Positions 40,615-51,644 of a stretch of DNA of 64,000 bases are shown here, in pieces. The translations under genes were made by a program, and so were the position numbers. The notes beneath the pieces were generated by a model. The model had not been told where the DNA came from. It made no database searches and saw only the letters and a list, made by a program, of their open reading frames with translations. Where the stretch lies: contig UQJY01000005.1 in assembly GCA_900541465.1 (NCBI GenBank), positions 1 through 64,000 on the forward strand, given 5' to 3'. This DNA comes from an uncultured Fusobacterium sp. GTDB lineage: Bacteria; Fusobacteriota; Fusobacteriia; Fusobacteriales; Fusobacteriaceae. Position 1 is the stretch's first letter; the number at the start of each line of letters is the position of its first letter.

Positions 40615-41472
40615 ATGAATTTTATAGGTAGAAATAGTTATGAAAGAAAAATTCTAGGTTTAATAATTTCTTCATATACTCTCATTATTTTAGTTGATTT
40701 TTTATATTATTTCACTCATCCAGAATACAAAACTTTATTTTATATTAAATTATTTATTATTTTTATTGTATCAAAAATAATACAAATATTTTTTGTTAAT
40801 TTTTATATAACTTTAAAAGAAAGCAAGATATTTGCTATACTGCAATCTATTTTGATTTTTATATTTTATCAACTTAATATTGAAATAGGTATATATTTAT
40901 TTTTTATTCCAATATTTTATTTATTATTCATATGTAAATTAAATAAAAATTTTTCTGAAGATGAATATAACCAAATAAGAGGAATTGTAGATTTTAAAAA
41001 AATAAAATCAGATTTTGAATTAGAAGAATATAAAAATAAATATTGTACATTAACTGAATGGTTGTGTGAAATAGAAGCTAAAAATTCAAAAGGAATTATA
41101 TATTACGGACATTTAGTTTATAAAAAAATAGATTATGAAAAATATGGATATTATTTCACTATATCACACTATGATTACATGAGAGATAGAGATATTTGTT
41201 TTTCTTGCGAAATAAATCCTTATGAAATACACTATGCTGAATATATACCTTATGGAATAAAAATTAAATTAAATTTAAAACAATATGAAGATAAAATTAA
41301 TTTTAGATATTTTTTTCCTGAATGTAATTTCCTTGAAGGAACAATAGGTGTTATAAAATGCGAAAAAAATATATTAGATTTAAATCTCAGATTTGTTGGA
41401 GAAAAACAAACTATCCCGAAATTTATAAAAGATTGCTATCCAGAAATTGCTGAAAAACCATTATTTATGTAA
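40615..41472 (+). CDS. Hypothetical membrane protein, 285 aa
   Basis: Not recognised. Residues 1-125 hold about four hydrophobic helices (around 12-32, 42-62, 70-90, 92-108). Residues 125-285 are a soluble domain rich in Tyr, Lys and Asp with Cys at CFSCEI. The gene is more AT-rich than its neighbours, with strong use of ATA and AAA codons. GGAGGAG precedes the ATG. It is 17 nt upstream of a second orphan gene with one membrane anchor. The pair may be a recent acquisition or a fast-evolving lineage gene pair. No function is proposed. Confidence 0.75.
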   Translation: MNFIGRNSYERKILGLIISSYTLIILVDFLYYFTHPEYKTLFYIKLFIIFIVSKIIQIFFVNFYITLKESKIFAILQSILIFIFYQLNIEIGIYLFFIPIFYLLFICKLNKNFSEDEYNQIRGIVDFKKIKSDFELEEYKNKYCTLTEWLCEIEAKNSKGIIYYGHLVYKKIDYEKYGYYFTISHYDYMRDRDICFSCEINPYEIHYAEYIPYGIKIKLNLKQYEDKINFRYFFPECNFLEGTIGVIKCEKNILDLNLRFVGEKQTIPKFIKDCYPEIAEKPLFM

Positions 41473-41489
41473 TACAAAAGGAGAACTTT

Positions 41490-42200
41490 ATGTTTAAATT
41501 AATATTTATATTTTTAATTTTAGGATTTACTGTATATAAATTTATTATTTATAGAAAACGTGAAATAGAATTTATTACAGCTGAAAAATTAAAAGCAGAA
41601 ACAAAAGTATCATCTGATGAAAATTCTTTAATCTCTTTCAGAAATTCAAATTTTTGTGCTACTGTCGATAAAAATTATTTTATAGAATTTGAAGAAAATT
41701 ATGATTATATACTTAACAAAAAATTAAAATTAAGTGTTGAAGAATATGTTGAAAAATATAACTGCTATTTAAACGGAACAAGCAATTATATAATAAATTA
41801 CCATTTAAAATATAATGAAAATAAATATAACGGATGGGACATAGCAAAAAATATAAAATTTGTTAAAAGTAAAAATATGTCAACTGTTAAAGATAAACAT
41901 ATAGCATTTGGAAAAACTTTACTTATCAATAACAATCCAGAAGAAAATATAGACTTAATTATAGTAGTAGATTGTTATGAAGATAAATTAGATGGTTATG
42001 CTATTTTTATGGTAAGACTTAAGACAAATGAATATCTTGTTATTAAAATAGATGCTTATAAAAATGGCGAGATATTTAAAGAAATTATAAAAAATGAAAA
42101 TCTTTATGAAAATTTCTCCACAGCTGAATATAAATTTATTGAAAGAGAAATAAGACGTTTTAAATTTGAAGACTTACATTGGATAGCAGATTTAAAATAA
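41490..42200 (+). CDS. Hypothetical membrane-anchored protein, 236 aa
   Basis: Not recognised. One N-terminal membrane helix (about residues 2-19) is followed by a basic patch and a soluble domain with many Lys, Asn and Tyr residues, ending in FEDLHWIADLK. Probably held at the membrane with its main domain in the cytoplasm. AAGGAGAA precedes the ATG. Base use is as extreme as in the preceding orphan, so the two were likely acquired together. Confidence 0.75.
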   Translation: MFKLIFIFLILGFTVYKFIIYRKREIEFITAEKLKAETKVSSDENSLISFRNSNFCATVDKNYFIEFEENYDYILNKKLKLSVEEYVEKYNCYLNGTSNYIINYHLKYNENKYNGWDIAKNIKFVKSKNMSTVKDKHIAFGKTLLINNNPEENIDLIIVVDCYEDKLDGYAIFMVRLKTNEYLVIKIDAYKNGEIFKEIIKNENLYENFSTAEYKFIEREIRRFKFEDLHWIADLK

Positions 42201-42235
42201 TTAAAATATTATAGAAATAATCTTTTACTATTGAT

Positions 42236-42256
42236 ATAATAATAATAATAATAATA
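42236..42256. repeat. (ATA)7 microsatellite before mutL
   Basis: Seven perfect ATA triplets start within the TATAAT at 42235-42240 and end 26 nt before the mutL ATG. Slippage could change promoter-to-RBS spacing. Confidence 0.9.
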
Positions 42257-42281
42257 AAATTAAATAATTTTTGGAGTAAAC

Positions 42282-44249
42282 ATGGGAATTATTAAAATTT
42301 TAGATGAAAAAGTATCAAATATGATTGCAGCCGGTGAAGTTGTTGAAAATCCTGCAAGCATGATAAAAGAACTTTTGGAAAATTCCATCGATGCCGAAAG
42401 TACGTATATAAAAATAAATGTAAAAAATGAAAATAGATATGTAAAAATTTCTGATAACGGAAAAGGAATGACAAGAGACGATGTTCTGCTTTCTGTAGAA
42501 AGACACGCCACAAGTAAAATTTCAACAAAGGAAGATTTATCAAATATTTTAACTTACGGTTTCAGAGGAGAAGCTCTTTCTTCTATCTCAGCTGTTTCAA
42601 AAATGAGTCTCTCATCAAAAACAGAAAATGACGACAAGGGAACTTTCATTTCTCTTTCTGGGGGAAAAGTTACAAATCTTAAAGATGTTCAGAGAGAAAA
42701 AGGAACTGAAATAGAAATTAAAGAACTTTTTTTCAATACTCCTGCAAGACTTAAATTTCTAAGAAAAGAAACAACAGAATTTAGATATATAAAAGATATT
42801 GTTACACAGGAAGCACTTACAAATCCCAATATCTCAATAATTTTATCTTTAAATGACAGAGAAGTTTTAAGAACCAGCGGCCGTGGAATGAAAAACACTA
42901 TCCTTGAAATTTTTGGAAAAAATACTCTGCAGAATCTTGTTTCTTTTCCTCTTGGATTTTTAGGAAACACATCTTTAAACCGTTCAAATAAAGACGGGAT
43001 TTTTATTTTTATAAATAACAGACCTGTTAAATCAAAAATAATTGAAGAAGCTCTTATTGACGGATATTATACAAAGCTTATGAAAGGAAAATATCCTTTT
43101 GCAATTCTTTTTATAGAAATTGACCCAAGTGAAGTTGATGTAAATGTCCACCCGTCTAAAAAAATAGTAAAGTTTTCAGATGAAAAATATATTTATAATT
43201 ATGTCTATGATGCTGTAAGGGAAAAACTTTCTGGTGATGAAGATTTTGTAAGTCCTAGTGTTCCTCTTGAAAAAAAAGCAGAAAATAATTTTTTAGATAT
43301 AAATGATTTCAAAGATTTTACTCCAAAGACTTTTAAAAATGAAACTATAAAGTCAGAGCCGATATCTTTTGATATTCCTGAGCCTGAAATTTCTTTTGAA
43401 GTAAAAGAGCCAGATATTTTTAATATTTTCGAAAAAGATACAGATAAAAATATTAAAGAAGAAAATAAAAATACTTTTGAAGATATTTCTCAAAAAAATT
43501 TTAATGAAGATTTAAAAAAAGATGCCGTATCTTTAAATAACAAAGAAGAGGGAGAAGAAAAATCTTATACTTTTGAAAAAAAAGAAAGTAAAAACGAAAG
43601 TTTTTTAAAAAAAGTATTTTCAAATGATGAAAAAACTGATAAACTAAAATCTATGGTAACAGAAACTCCAAAAATTTCTGCAAAAAAAGATTACAGAGTT
43701 ATCGGGCAGTTTGCCGATTCTTATCTTTTGGTAGAGAGAAACGGAGTTCTTGAAATTTATGATCAGCACGTTGTTCATGAAAGAATTTTATATGAAAAAT
43801 TCAAAAAGGAATATCAGGATAAAAAAATTTCTACACAAAATCTCTTAGTGCCGATAAAAATAAATATCTCAAACAAGGATAGGGAAGTTGTTGAAGAACA
43901 TCTTGAAACTTTAAGAAATTTTGGATTTGAAATTGATTTTTTTGGAAAAAATGATATTCTTGTAAGAGCTGTGCCAAATTTAAAATTTTCTTCAAGCATA
44001 GAATCTCTTGTGAGAGAAATTATTGAAGATTTAAAAAATATAAAAATAAAAAGCACTCTTATTGAAGAGACAATAATAACTGCTTCGTGCAAAAATGCCA
44101 TAAAAGCAAACCAGCCTCTTTCAAAAGAGGAGATAGAAATACTTCTTGATAAATTTTATTCTGTGGGAGAATATACCTGCCCTCATGGAAGACCTATTAT
44201 TTTAAAACTTACAACTTCCGATATTGAAAAGAATTTTAAAAGAAAATAA
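42282..44249 (+). CDS. mutL: DNA mismatch repair protein MutL
   Basis: 655 aa. The N-terminal GHKL ATPase has ENSIDAEST, DNGKGM and TYGFRGEALSSIS motifs, and the transducer domain has NNRPVKS and DVNVHPSKK. A long acidic, low-complexity linker (about 330-470) precedes the C-terminal dimerisation domain with QHVVHERILYEKF and CPHGRPI. The usual endonuclease motif DQHAAxERIxxE of MutL homologs appears here as DQHVVHERILYE, and the CPHGRP metal site is present, so nicking activity is likely. First gene of a six-gene operon. GGAG precedes the ATG. Confidence 0.95.
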   Translation: MGIIKILDEKVSNMIAAGEVVENPASMIKELLENSIDAESTYIKINVKNENRYVKISDNGKGMTRDDVLLSVERHATSKISTKEDLSNILTYGFRGEALSSISAVSKMSLSSKTENDDKGTFISLSGGKVTNLKDVQREKGTEIEIKELFFNTPARLKFLRKETTEFRYIKDIVTQEALTNPNISIILSLNDREVLRTSGRGMKNTILEIFGKNTLQNLVSFPLGFLGNTSLNRSNKDGIFIFINNRPVKSKIIEEALIDGYYTKLMKGKYPFAILFIEIDPSEVDVNVHPSKKIVKFSDEKYIYNYVYDAVREKLSGDEDFVSPSVPLEKKAENNFLDINDFKDFTPKTFKNETIKSEPISFDIPEPEISFEVKEPDIFNIFEKDTDKNIKEENKNTFEDISQKNFNEDLKKDAVSLNNKEEGEEKSYTFEKKESKNESFLKKVFSNDEKTDKLKSMVTETPKISAKKDYRVIGQFADSYLLVERNGVLEIYDQHVVHERILYEKFKKEYQDKKISTQNLLVPIKINISNKDREVVEEHLETLRNFGFEIDFFGKNDILVRAVPNLKFSSSIESLVREIIEDLKNIKIKSTLIEETIITASCKNAIKANQPLSKEEIEILLDKFYSVGEYTCPHGRPIILKLTTSDIEKNFKRK

Positions 44250-44265
44250 GGAGTTTTCAAATATA

Positions 44266-44733
44266 ATGAATGTTAATATAATTTGTGTGGGCAAAATTAA
44301 AGAAAAATATATAAACGACGGTATAGCTGAATTTTCAAAAAGAATGCAGGCTTTTGGAAAACTTTCTGTGACAGAATTAAAAGAATTTGGAAATGATTTT
44401 GAAAGAGAGATTTCTATAAAAAAAGAAGCTGAAAGTATTTTAGCCGCCCTTGAAAAGAAAAAAGGATTTAATATTCTTCTTGATATCGGCGGAAAAAATT
44501 TTTCTTCTGAAGAAATGGCACAAAAAATTGAAGATATAGGAATAAAAGGATTCAGCACAATAAACTTTATCATCGGAGGTTCATATGGAGTTTCTGATGA
44601 CATAAGAAAAGTTTCTAACCTGTCTTTAAGTTTTTCTAAGATGACTTTTCCTCATCAGCTGATGAGGTTAATTCTTATGGAGCAAATTTACAGATGGTTT
44701 AGTATTATAAATAATATAAAATATCATAAATAA
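44266..44733 (+). CDS. rlmH: 23S rRNA (pseudouridine1915-N3)-methyltransferase
   Basis: 155-aa SPOUT enzyme that methylates the helix-69 pseudouridine. Motifs: NIICVGKIKEKY at the start, LLDIGGKNFSSEEMAQ, FIIGGSYGVSD and the C-terminal SKMTFPHQLMRLILMEQIYR. The frame is open into mutL, but GGAG precedes the ATG at 44266, 16 nt after the mutL stop. Confidence 0.95.
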   Translation: MNVNIICVGKIKEKYINDGIAEFSKRMQAFGKLSVTELKEFGNDFEREISIKKEAESILAALEKKKGFNILLDIGGKNFSSEEMAQKIEDIGIKGFSTINFIIGGSYGVSDDIRKVSNLSLSFSKMTFPHQLMRLILMEQIYRWFSIINNIKYHK

Positions 44734-44750
44734 TAATTTAGGAGGGAATT

Positions 44751-45071
44751 ATGTATTCACCAGGAGAATTTTTTTATTATGACGATCTTGGAACTGAATT
44801 TGAAGTTTTAGCAAACTTAACTTATGACCATGAGGAGTATATCATTGCTGAAAATGAAGACGGGGACAGACATGTTTTCTTTTCAAATGATGATGAAGAA
44901 ATGGTTGAACTTGTGGAAGACGATGATCTTTCTGATGAAATCTTAGAATATTGGGAAGAGGAATATCTTGATAAATCTGATATAGGAGACTGGGACGACG
45001 ACGAATACTACGATCGTGAAGATCATGTTAATATAGATGATAAATTTGAAGATTACGACGAGGAATATTAA
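44751..45071 (+). CDS. DUF1292-like acidic protein
   Basis: 106 aa, extremely acidic. The N-terminal part, EVLANLTYDHEEYIIAENEDG, resembles DUF1292 (YrzB-type) proteins. The last 45 residues are almost only Asp, Glu and Tyr. Function unknown; a nucleic-acid mimic or metal or ribosome-associated role can only be guessed. AGGAGGG precedes the ATG. Its stop overlaps the start of the next gene. Confidence 0.65.
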   Translation: MYSPGEFFYYDDLGTEFEVLANLTYDHEEYIIAENEDGDRHVFFSNDDEEMVELVEDDDLSDEILEYWEEEYLDKSDIGDWDDDEYYDREDHVNIDDKFEDYDEEY

Positions 45072-45439
45072 TGAGAATAAATTTAATATTGGAAAGTCGT
45101 GAACTTGGTGGAGAACCTGATATAAAAGCTGTTCCTGCCATAAAAAAAATCGGCGAAAATTCTATTTCTTATAAATTTATTGACGATTTTGGAAAAACTT
45201 CCATAGAAATATTTAAAAATTCTGCTATAATATCAAGAGAAGGAACTGCAAAATGTTCTATGATTTTAAAAAAGGGAATCAACACTCCTTTTGATTACGT
45301 CACAGAATATATAAATACATCTTTTGATCTTTTTACAAAAGAATTTGATATTTCAGAGGGTGGCTTCAAAGCTGTTTATGTTATGTATCAAAACGGCGAA
45401 TTGATTAATGAGATAAACCTCTCTGTATATGAAAAATAA
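45071..45439 (+). CDS. DUF1934-like beta-barrel protein
   Basis: 122 aa, predicted beta-rich: two sheets with alternating hydrophobic residues, and the central SREGTAKCSMILKKG. Resembles the YwiB/DUF1934 lipocalin-like family of Firmicutes. Overlaps the preceding acidic gene by one base (TAATG), so the two are translated together. Function unknown. Confidence 0.55.
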   Translation: MRINLILESRELGGEPDIKAVPAIKKIGENSISYKFIDDFGKTSIEIFKNSAIISREGTAKCSMILKKGINTPFDYVTEYINTSFDLFTKEFDISEGGFKAVYVMYQNGELINEINLSVYEK

Positions 45440-45448
45440 GGGGGCATA

Positions 45449-46849
45449 ATGAAAAAATTTTTACTTTTGGCAGCTCTTATATCTGTGCTTTATGGTTGTG
45501 AAAATTTATCCACACAAAATAAAGTTACACTTCCTGTTCATCAGGAAAATGTTCTTGCACAAGAGAGCTTCTATTTAAATAATTCAGGAATTGCATATCT
45601 TTTAGATATTTTATCTCAAAATATAAAATCCAATGCAGTAAGATCATATGAAAATGGAAATTATTTTGACATATATATGGGAGAATATCTTTCTGTACCT
45701 TGTACAGATGCTTATGAGCCTGCTCTTATTCTTTCACCAAATATACAGTCATATGATGCTTTTATAAAAAATGGACGTTTTTATTTCAGAAGTCTTTATC
45801 AAGGTGTTTATACTTTCAATCTTGTGAATAACGGAGTTTCTGTAAGAACGGTTACAGTAAACAACAAAGCAAAATACAAGATTTCTGCTGGAGATTTAAA
45901 AAATATAATTTATGCTGACTACAATGCAAAAAATTTAAATAATTTAAAAAACAGTGCAACATTATTTAAACTTGTTTTCCCTGACAGCACAGAAAATTAT
46001 GAAATATCTTCTCTGCTTTTTAATCTGGCTGTTGTAGAAGGAAATGGAGATATTGTAAAAACAGAAAGTGCTTTCCTTGAAGAAAATTATCCTCTTGGCT
46101 CTCAGGATAAAATGAGACTTATAGCTGGAAAAGAAAAAGTTTTAGGAAATGATTATAACCTTTCTGATAAATATCTTAACTTTGCTGAAAATTCTCCAGA
46201 GCTTAATGATTATGTTATGAGAAATATTATAAAAAGAAGCAATCCAACAGCAAATGAACTTCTTTTCCTTGAAAATGTTTATGCTGAAAATCAAACAAAA
46301 GATCTGGCTGATATAATAAGTGTTTTATATTTTAGAAACGGAAATGTTGTTAAGGGAACTCACTATGCTGGTTCTCAAAACGGAATGCTTCCTGCACCTT
46401 TAAAAAATTCTCTTTTCAGCGGAGAGGGAAATATCTCTTCAGGGGAAAGTTCTGAAAATATAGGACAGGAAACACAGGAACAGTCTGATTTCTTCAATAA
46501 CTATCAAAATGGAATTTCTTACTATAAGAATGGAAGTTATGCTGAAGCTATTGTTCTTCTTGAAAAAAGTATGACAGCTGAAGAAAATTTTGCAGAGAAA
46601 GAAAATATTCCTTTCTATCTTGGAGATTCATATATGATGTCTGGAAATTATAATAAAGCAAAAGAGAATTTCCTGCTTCTTAAAAATACAAATGAATTTT
46701 ATCCGGAAGCTATGTATAAACTTGGAGAACTTTATTATAAAAACGGAGAAAAAGATTTAGCAGTTAAAACTTTTGAACAGAACAGAGATAACTTCCCAGG
46801 AACTGTGTGGGGAAGAAAAAGCAGTATTTATCTTTTAAAATTAAAATAA
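45449..46849 (+). CDS. TPR-repeat lipoprotein
   Basis: 466 aa. Lipoprotein signal MKKFLLLAALISVLYGC with Cys17 as the lipid site. The middle region is unassigned and beta/alpha mixed. The C terminus (about 350-460) has tetratricopeptide repeats, such as NGISYYKNGSYAEAIVLLEK and LGELYYKNGEKDLAVKTFE. Anchored to the outer or inner membrane facing the periplasm; it may be an assembly factor or scaffold. GGGGG precedes the ATG. Located 9 nt after the DUF1934-like gene. Confidence 0.85.
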   Translation: MKKFLLLAALISVLYGCENLSTQNKVTLPVHQENVLAQESFYLNNSGIAYLLDILSQNIKSNAVRSYENGNYFDIYMGEYLSVPCTDAYEPALILSPNIQSYDAFIKNGRFYFRSLYQGVYTFNLVNNGVSVRTVTVNNKAKYKISAGDLKNIIYADYNAKNLNNLKNSATLFKLVFPDSTENYEISSLLFNLAVVEGNGDIVKTESAFLEENYPLGSQDKMRLIAGKEKVLGNDYNLSDKYLNFAENSPELNDYVMRNIIKRSNPTANELLFLENVYAENQTKDLADIISVLYFRNGNVVKGTHYAGSQNGMLPAPLKNSLFSGEGNISSGESSENIGQETQEQSDFFNNYQNGISYYKNGSYAEAIVLLEKSMTAEENFAEKENIPFYLGDSYMMSGNYNKAKENFLLLKNTNEFYPEAMYKLGELYYKNGEKDLAVKTFEQNRDNFPGTVWGRKSSIYLLKLK

Positions 46850-46867
46850 TAATTATTTAAAATATAA

Positions 46868-48373
<1,506 letters not shown>

Positions 48374-48382
48374 TATAATACA

Positions 48383-48417
48383 AAAGAGGCTCTGCAAACT
48401 GCAGAACCTCTTTTTTT
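48383..48417. terminator. Bidirectional terminator between lysS and the sulfatase gene
   Basis: AGAGG-TCTGCA stem with TGCAGA-CCTCT and T runs on both strands. Confidence 0.8.
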
Positions 48418-50374
48418 ATTTTCCAAAAGTTCCATATCTTTCCTGCTGAATTGAAAGTTCAAGATAAGTTCTTGCAGCTTTCTTATATTTTTCAACAAGT
48501 TCTTTATCTTCGATTATGCTGTCATCACTTTTTCTTCTTAAAACTTCTGGAACTGTTATTCCATCGATATAAATATTTTCCTTATCAATTATCCCTACAA
48601 AATTATTTTCTACAACATAAGCAGTGCTGTCTTTATTATTTTTGTCCAGTAAATCTTTTCCCCAAGAAGAATGAATATAATCTCCTCCAAGAATTCCCAT
48701 AATTGTTGGAAGAAGATCCAGCTGAGAACCTGCTTTTTCTATTACTTCATGTTTAAGCTGTCCTCCCGGTGTCCAAATCACAAGAGGATTTGAAAACTTT
48801 TTCCAGTCAATTTCAATAGGCTTTCTTCTGTTTTCTCCGTGGTCCGCCACAAAAATAAAGATTGTATTTTTTGCCCATTCTTTATCTTTTACTGCATTCA
48901 CAAATCTTCCTATTGAATAATCTGCAAATTTAAAAGCATTATATCTTTCATAATCAGGATAATCTTCCTCTGTAAATTCCTTAAAGTTTTCATCTATATC
49001 AAAAGGGGCATGGTTGCTCAGTGTAAAAATTTCAAAAAAGAACGGCTCTTTTAAAGTTCCTAAATATTCTGCTGCTCTGTCAAAAAGTTTATCATCTGGA
49101 ACTCCCCATTTTATAGTCCTGTCTTTTTTTGAAAAATCATCTCTCGATATAAAATTATCTACTCCGTTTGTTTCAAAAAAGCCTTTCATATTATCAAATT
49201 CAATATCTCCCCCATACATAAAATGAGTTGAATATCCTCTGTCTTTTAAAATCCCTGAAAGTGAAACAAAAGGTTTCTGACCTACAGGTTTTTTCAAAAT
49301 TGATTTTCCATACTGTGACGGAAATCCTGTAAGAACAGATAAAATTCCTCTGTTAGACCTGTTGCCGTTTGAAAAGAAATTTGTAAATAAAATTCCCTCT
49401 TCTGCAAGTTTATTATAATTTGGAGTAAGATCAGGCTCTCCTCCTAAAATACCCACAGTATCTCCCATAAAACTTTCCATAAGAACTATTACCACATTAT
49501 AATTTTTTATTTCTTTTCCTGTCTCTGTTTTTCTTAAAAGCACATTTTTCTCTGAAAGAAATTTATCTTTCTCAGTTCCCACATAATTTCTTATATTTTC
49601 TTTCAGCTCTTCTTCAGTAAAAATTCTGCTCACTTGAGATTTTCCTTTTTTATTGTCTTTTCTTGCAAGGTCTAAAGATTTTCCAAGAGCAAAAACACCG
49701 TTTATAGCTGTCTGATTTGCAAAAGTATATTTACTGAAATAAGCTCTTCCCCAGTTGAGAGTGCTTTGTGAAAATCCTCCTCTTGCTCCAAAAACAGATA
49801 AAATTCCTACAAGAAATATTGTTCCAATATCACTTAAAAAAGTTATCCCTTTTTCCCTGTCTCTATACACATCTTCATTGAAAGAATTAAAAGATATGAA
49901 AAGATACAGCCCCTCAATTATAACAAACAGAAAAAACACAGCCAGATAATTATAATCGCCGTATAAAATTGTCATTCCTATTTCGTCCATGTGGTCTGTA
50001 TAATCAAATATTGTGGCATTAAGATGAAAATTAAATTCTCTGTAATACTCTATATCTCCAAGCAGAGTTAAAAATACTACTGATGAAATAAAAATCTTAT
50101 AAATATTTATTATAAATTTTCCGGCTGCTCCCAGCCATATTACTCTAAGCAGACTGTACACCAGCAGGAAAATTAATAAACCTCCTATATAATAGCAGGT
50201 AATTGAATTATCAAAAATCCACCCGTAAAGAAAACTTTTCCCCATTATTTTTAAAGGAATTTCTTCTGCTCCGCCCCTGTTAAAAAATATAAACAGTCCT
50301 CTGCATATTCCCATTAAAAAAATGAGAGTTAAATATTCTTTAAGCAGATATTCACCCATTTTAATATGTTTCAT
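48416..50374 (-). CDS. LTA synthase/phosphoglycerol transferase family membrane protein
   Basis: 652 aa. Five N-terminal membrane helices (to about residue 230), then a periplasmic sulfatase-fold domain with VVIVLMESFMGD (metal Glu), GHN-like SNHAPFDID and VADHGENRR. The family moves glycerol-phosphate or phosphoethanolamine groups onto envelope glycans. The usual nucleophile Thr in the NRT-RG motif is Ser here (GNRSNRGILS), a conservative change. In an organism with an outer membrane the acceptor is more likely periplasmic glucan or LPS than lipoteichoic acid. The start has AGGAGAAG upstream. Confidence 0.85.
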   Translation of the reverse strand: MKHIKMGEYLLKEYLTLIFLMGICRGLFIFFNRGGAEEIPLKIMGKSFLYGWIFDNSITCYYIGGLLIFLLVYSLLRVIWLGAAGKFIINIYKIFISSVVFLTLLGDIEYYREFNFHLNATIFDYTDHMDEIGMTILYGDYNYLAVFFLFVIIEGLYLFISFNSFNEDVYRDREKGITFLSDIGTIFLVGILSVFGARGGFSQSTLNWGRAYFSKYTFANQTAINGVFALGKSLDLARKDNKKGKSQVSRIFTEEELKENIRNYVGTEKDKFLSEKNVLLRKTETGKEIKNYNVVIVLMESFMGDTVGILGGEPDLTPNYNKLAEEGILFTNFFSNGNRSNRGILSVLTGFPSQYGKSILKKPVGQKPFVSLSGILKDRGYSTHFMYGGDIEFDNMKGFFETNGVDNFISRDDFSKKDRTIKWGVPDDKLFDRAAEYLGTLKEPFFFEIFTLSNHAPFDIDENFKEFTEEDYPDYERYNAFKFADYSIGRFVNAVKDKEWAKNTIFIFVADHGENRRKPIEIDWKKFSNPLVIWTPGGQLKHEVIEKAGSQLDLLPTIMGILGGDYIHSSWGKDLLDKNNKDSTAYVVENNFVGIIDKENIYIDGITVPEVLRRKSDDSIIEDKELVEKYKKAARTYLELSIQQERYGTFGK

Positions 50375-50454
50375 TAAACTTCTCCTTTTTACAAAATTTT
50401 AACAGTTCATTATATCACATTTGGCACACTTTAGTAATTTTTATTGTAAAATTA

Positions 50455-50484
50455 TTGACACCTGACCGATAAAGAGAATATAAT
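50455..50484 (+). promoter_or_regulatory. lrgAB promoter
   Basis: TTGACA (50455-50460), an 18-bp spacer, then TATAAT (50479-50484). The 5' leader is about 100 nt. Confidence 0.7.
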
Positions 50485-50499
50485 AACAGGGTATTTTGT

Positions 50500-50535
50500 A
50501 AAAAATAAAATTTTATACTGTGAAAAAATTTTTTC
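50500..50535 (+). repeat. Fragment of the MITE-like repeat in the lrgAB leader
   Basis: AAAAAATAAAATTTTATACTGTGAAAAAATTTTTT matches one terminal part of copies C and D. Only the end is present. Written in two blocks: AAAAAATAAAATTTTATACT and GTGAAAAAATTTTTT. Confidence 0.5.
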
Positions 50536-50592
50536 AATTTATAAAAATTTATTTTTTTGTTGTTTATTTTTTAGAAAAAGAAAGGATTTTTT

Positions 50593-50940
50593 ATGTTTAA
50601 ACAATTTTTAATTATTTTGGTTATAAACTTTGCAGGAGTTATTATCCAAAACATTTTTAATCTTCCGCTTCCCGGAACTATTTTAGGAATGTTAATTTTA
50701 TTTGTTCTTCTTTGGACAAAAGTTCTTAAAGTTGAAAGTATAGAAAAAGTATGTGATTTTCTTATTTTGAATATGATTATATTTTTCCTTCCTCCAGCTG
50801 TAGAACTTTTAGAATATATGACACTTCTTAAAACAGGATTTTTTAAAATCATTATTCTGCTGATTGTAACCACTGTTATCACTATGATAGTCACAGGAAA
50901 AACTGTTGACTTCTGTATTAAAAGAATGGAGAAAAAATAA
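50593..50940 (+). CDS. lrgA: CidA/LrgA family holin-like protein
   Basis: 115 aa, four membrane segments. IILVINFAGVIIQ at the start, LPLPGTILGMLILFVLL (about 25-41), then FFLPPAVELLEY. Holin-like partner of LrgB; in staphylococci the pair affects murein hydrolase activity, and in other bacteria export of pyruvate or related overflow acids. AAGGA precedes the ATG. Its stop overlaps the lrgB start. Confidence 0.88.
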   Translation: MFKQFLIILVINFAGVIIQNIFNLPLPGTILGMLILFVLLWTKVLKVESIEKVCDFLILNMIIFFLPPAVELLEYMTLLKTGFFKIIILLIVTTVITMIVTGKTVDFCIKRMEKK

Positions 50941-51635
50941 TGAATATGGAAATACTTAACACACCGCTTTTTGGATTAATACTTACTATTGCTGCATTTC
51001 ATATAGGACTTTTCATTTTTAAAAAGACAAAATTTCCTGTTCTTAATCCTCTGCTTATAGGAATTATTATTGTTATGATAATTATGTCAGTTTTTAATAT
51101 TCCACTTGATTATTTTAGAAAGGGAGGAGATTATATTACATTTCTTTTAGCTCCGGCAACTATCTCTCTGGCTCTTCCCCTTTACAGACAGCTGGATAAA
51201 TTAAAAAAGAATTTTGTTCCTATCATAATTGGTTCTCTTGTGGGAGCAGCCACTGCTATTATTTCAACTGTCCTTCTTGGAAAACTTTTAGGAATAGATA
51301 AACTTCTTCTTTTATCATTTATGCCTAAATCAATTACAACACCTATAGGAATTGAACTGAGCAAACTTTTAGGAGGAGTACCTGCAATTACAATTTTTGC
51401 CATTTTAGTTACAGGTATAGCAGGAAATGTTTTAGCACCAATGGTGTGCAGATACTTTAAAATAAAACACCCTGTAGCAAAAGGAATTGGAATTGGAATA
51501 TCAAGCCATGCTGTAGGAACTTCAAAGGCTTTAGAAATGGGAGAAATTGAGGGAGCAATGAGTGCTTTATCAATAGTTATTTCCGGAATTATAACTTTTA
51601 TTATTGCACCTCTGTTTATTTTCCTTTTAGGATAA
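50940..51635 (+). CDS. lrgB: LrgB family protein
   Basis: 231 aa, membrane protein. Family motifs: LLAPATISLALPLYRQ (about 60-75), FMPKSITTPIGIELS, GISSHAVGTSKALEMGE and the C-terminal membrane hairpin. Partner of LrgA in one two-gene operon. Ends before a bidirectional terminator. Confidence 0.9.
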   Translation: MNMEILNTPLFGLILTIAAFHIGLFIFKKTKFPVLNPLLIGIIIVMIIMSVFNIPLDYFRKGGDYITFLLAPATISLALPLYRQLDKLKKNFVPIIIGSLVGAATAIISTVLLGKLLGIDKLLLLSFMPKSITTPIGIELSKLLGGVPAITIFAILVTGIAGNVLAPMVCRYFKIKHPVAKGIGIGISSHAVGTSKALEMGEIEGAMSALSIVISGIITFIIAPLFIFLLG

Positions 51636-51644
51636 TATTTACAA

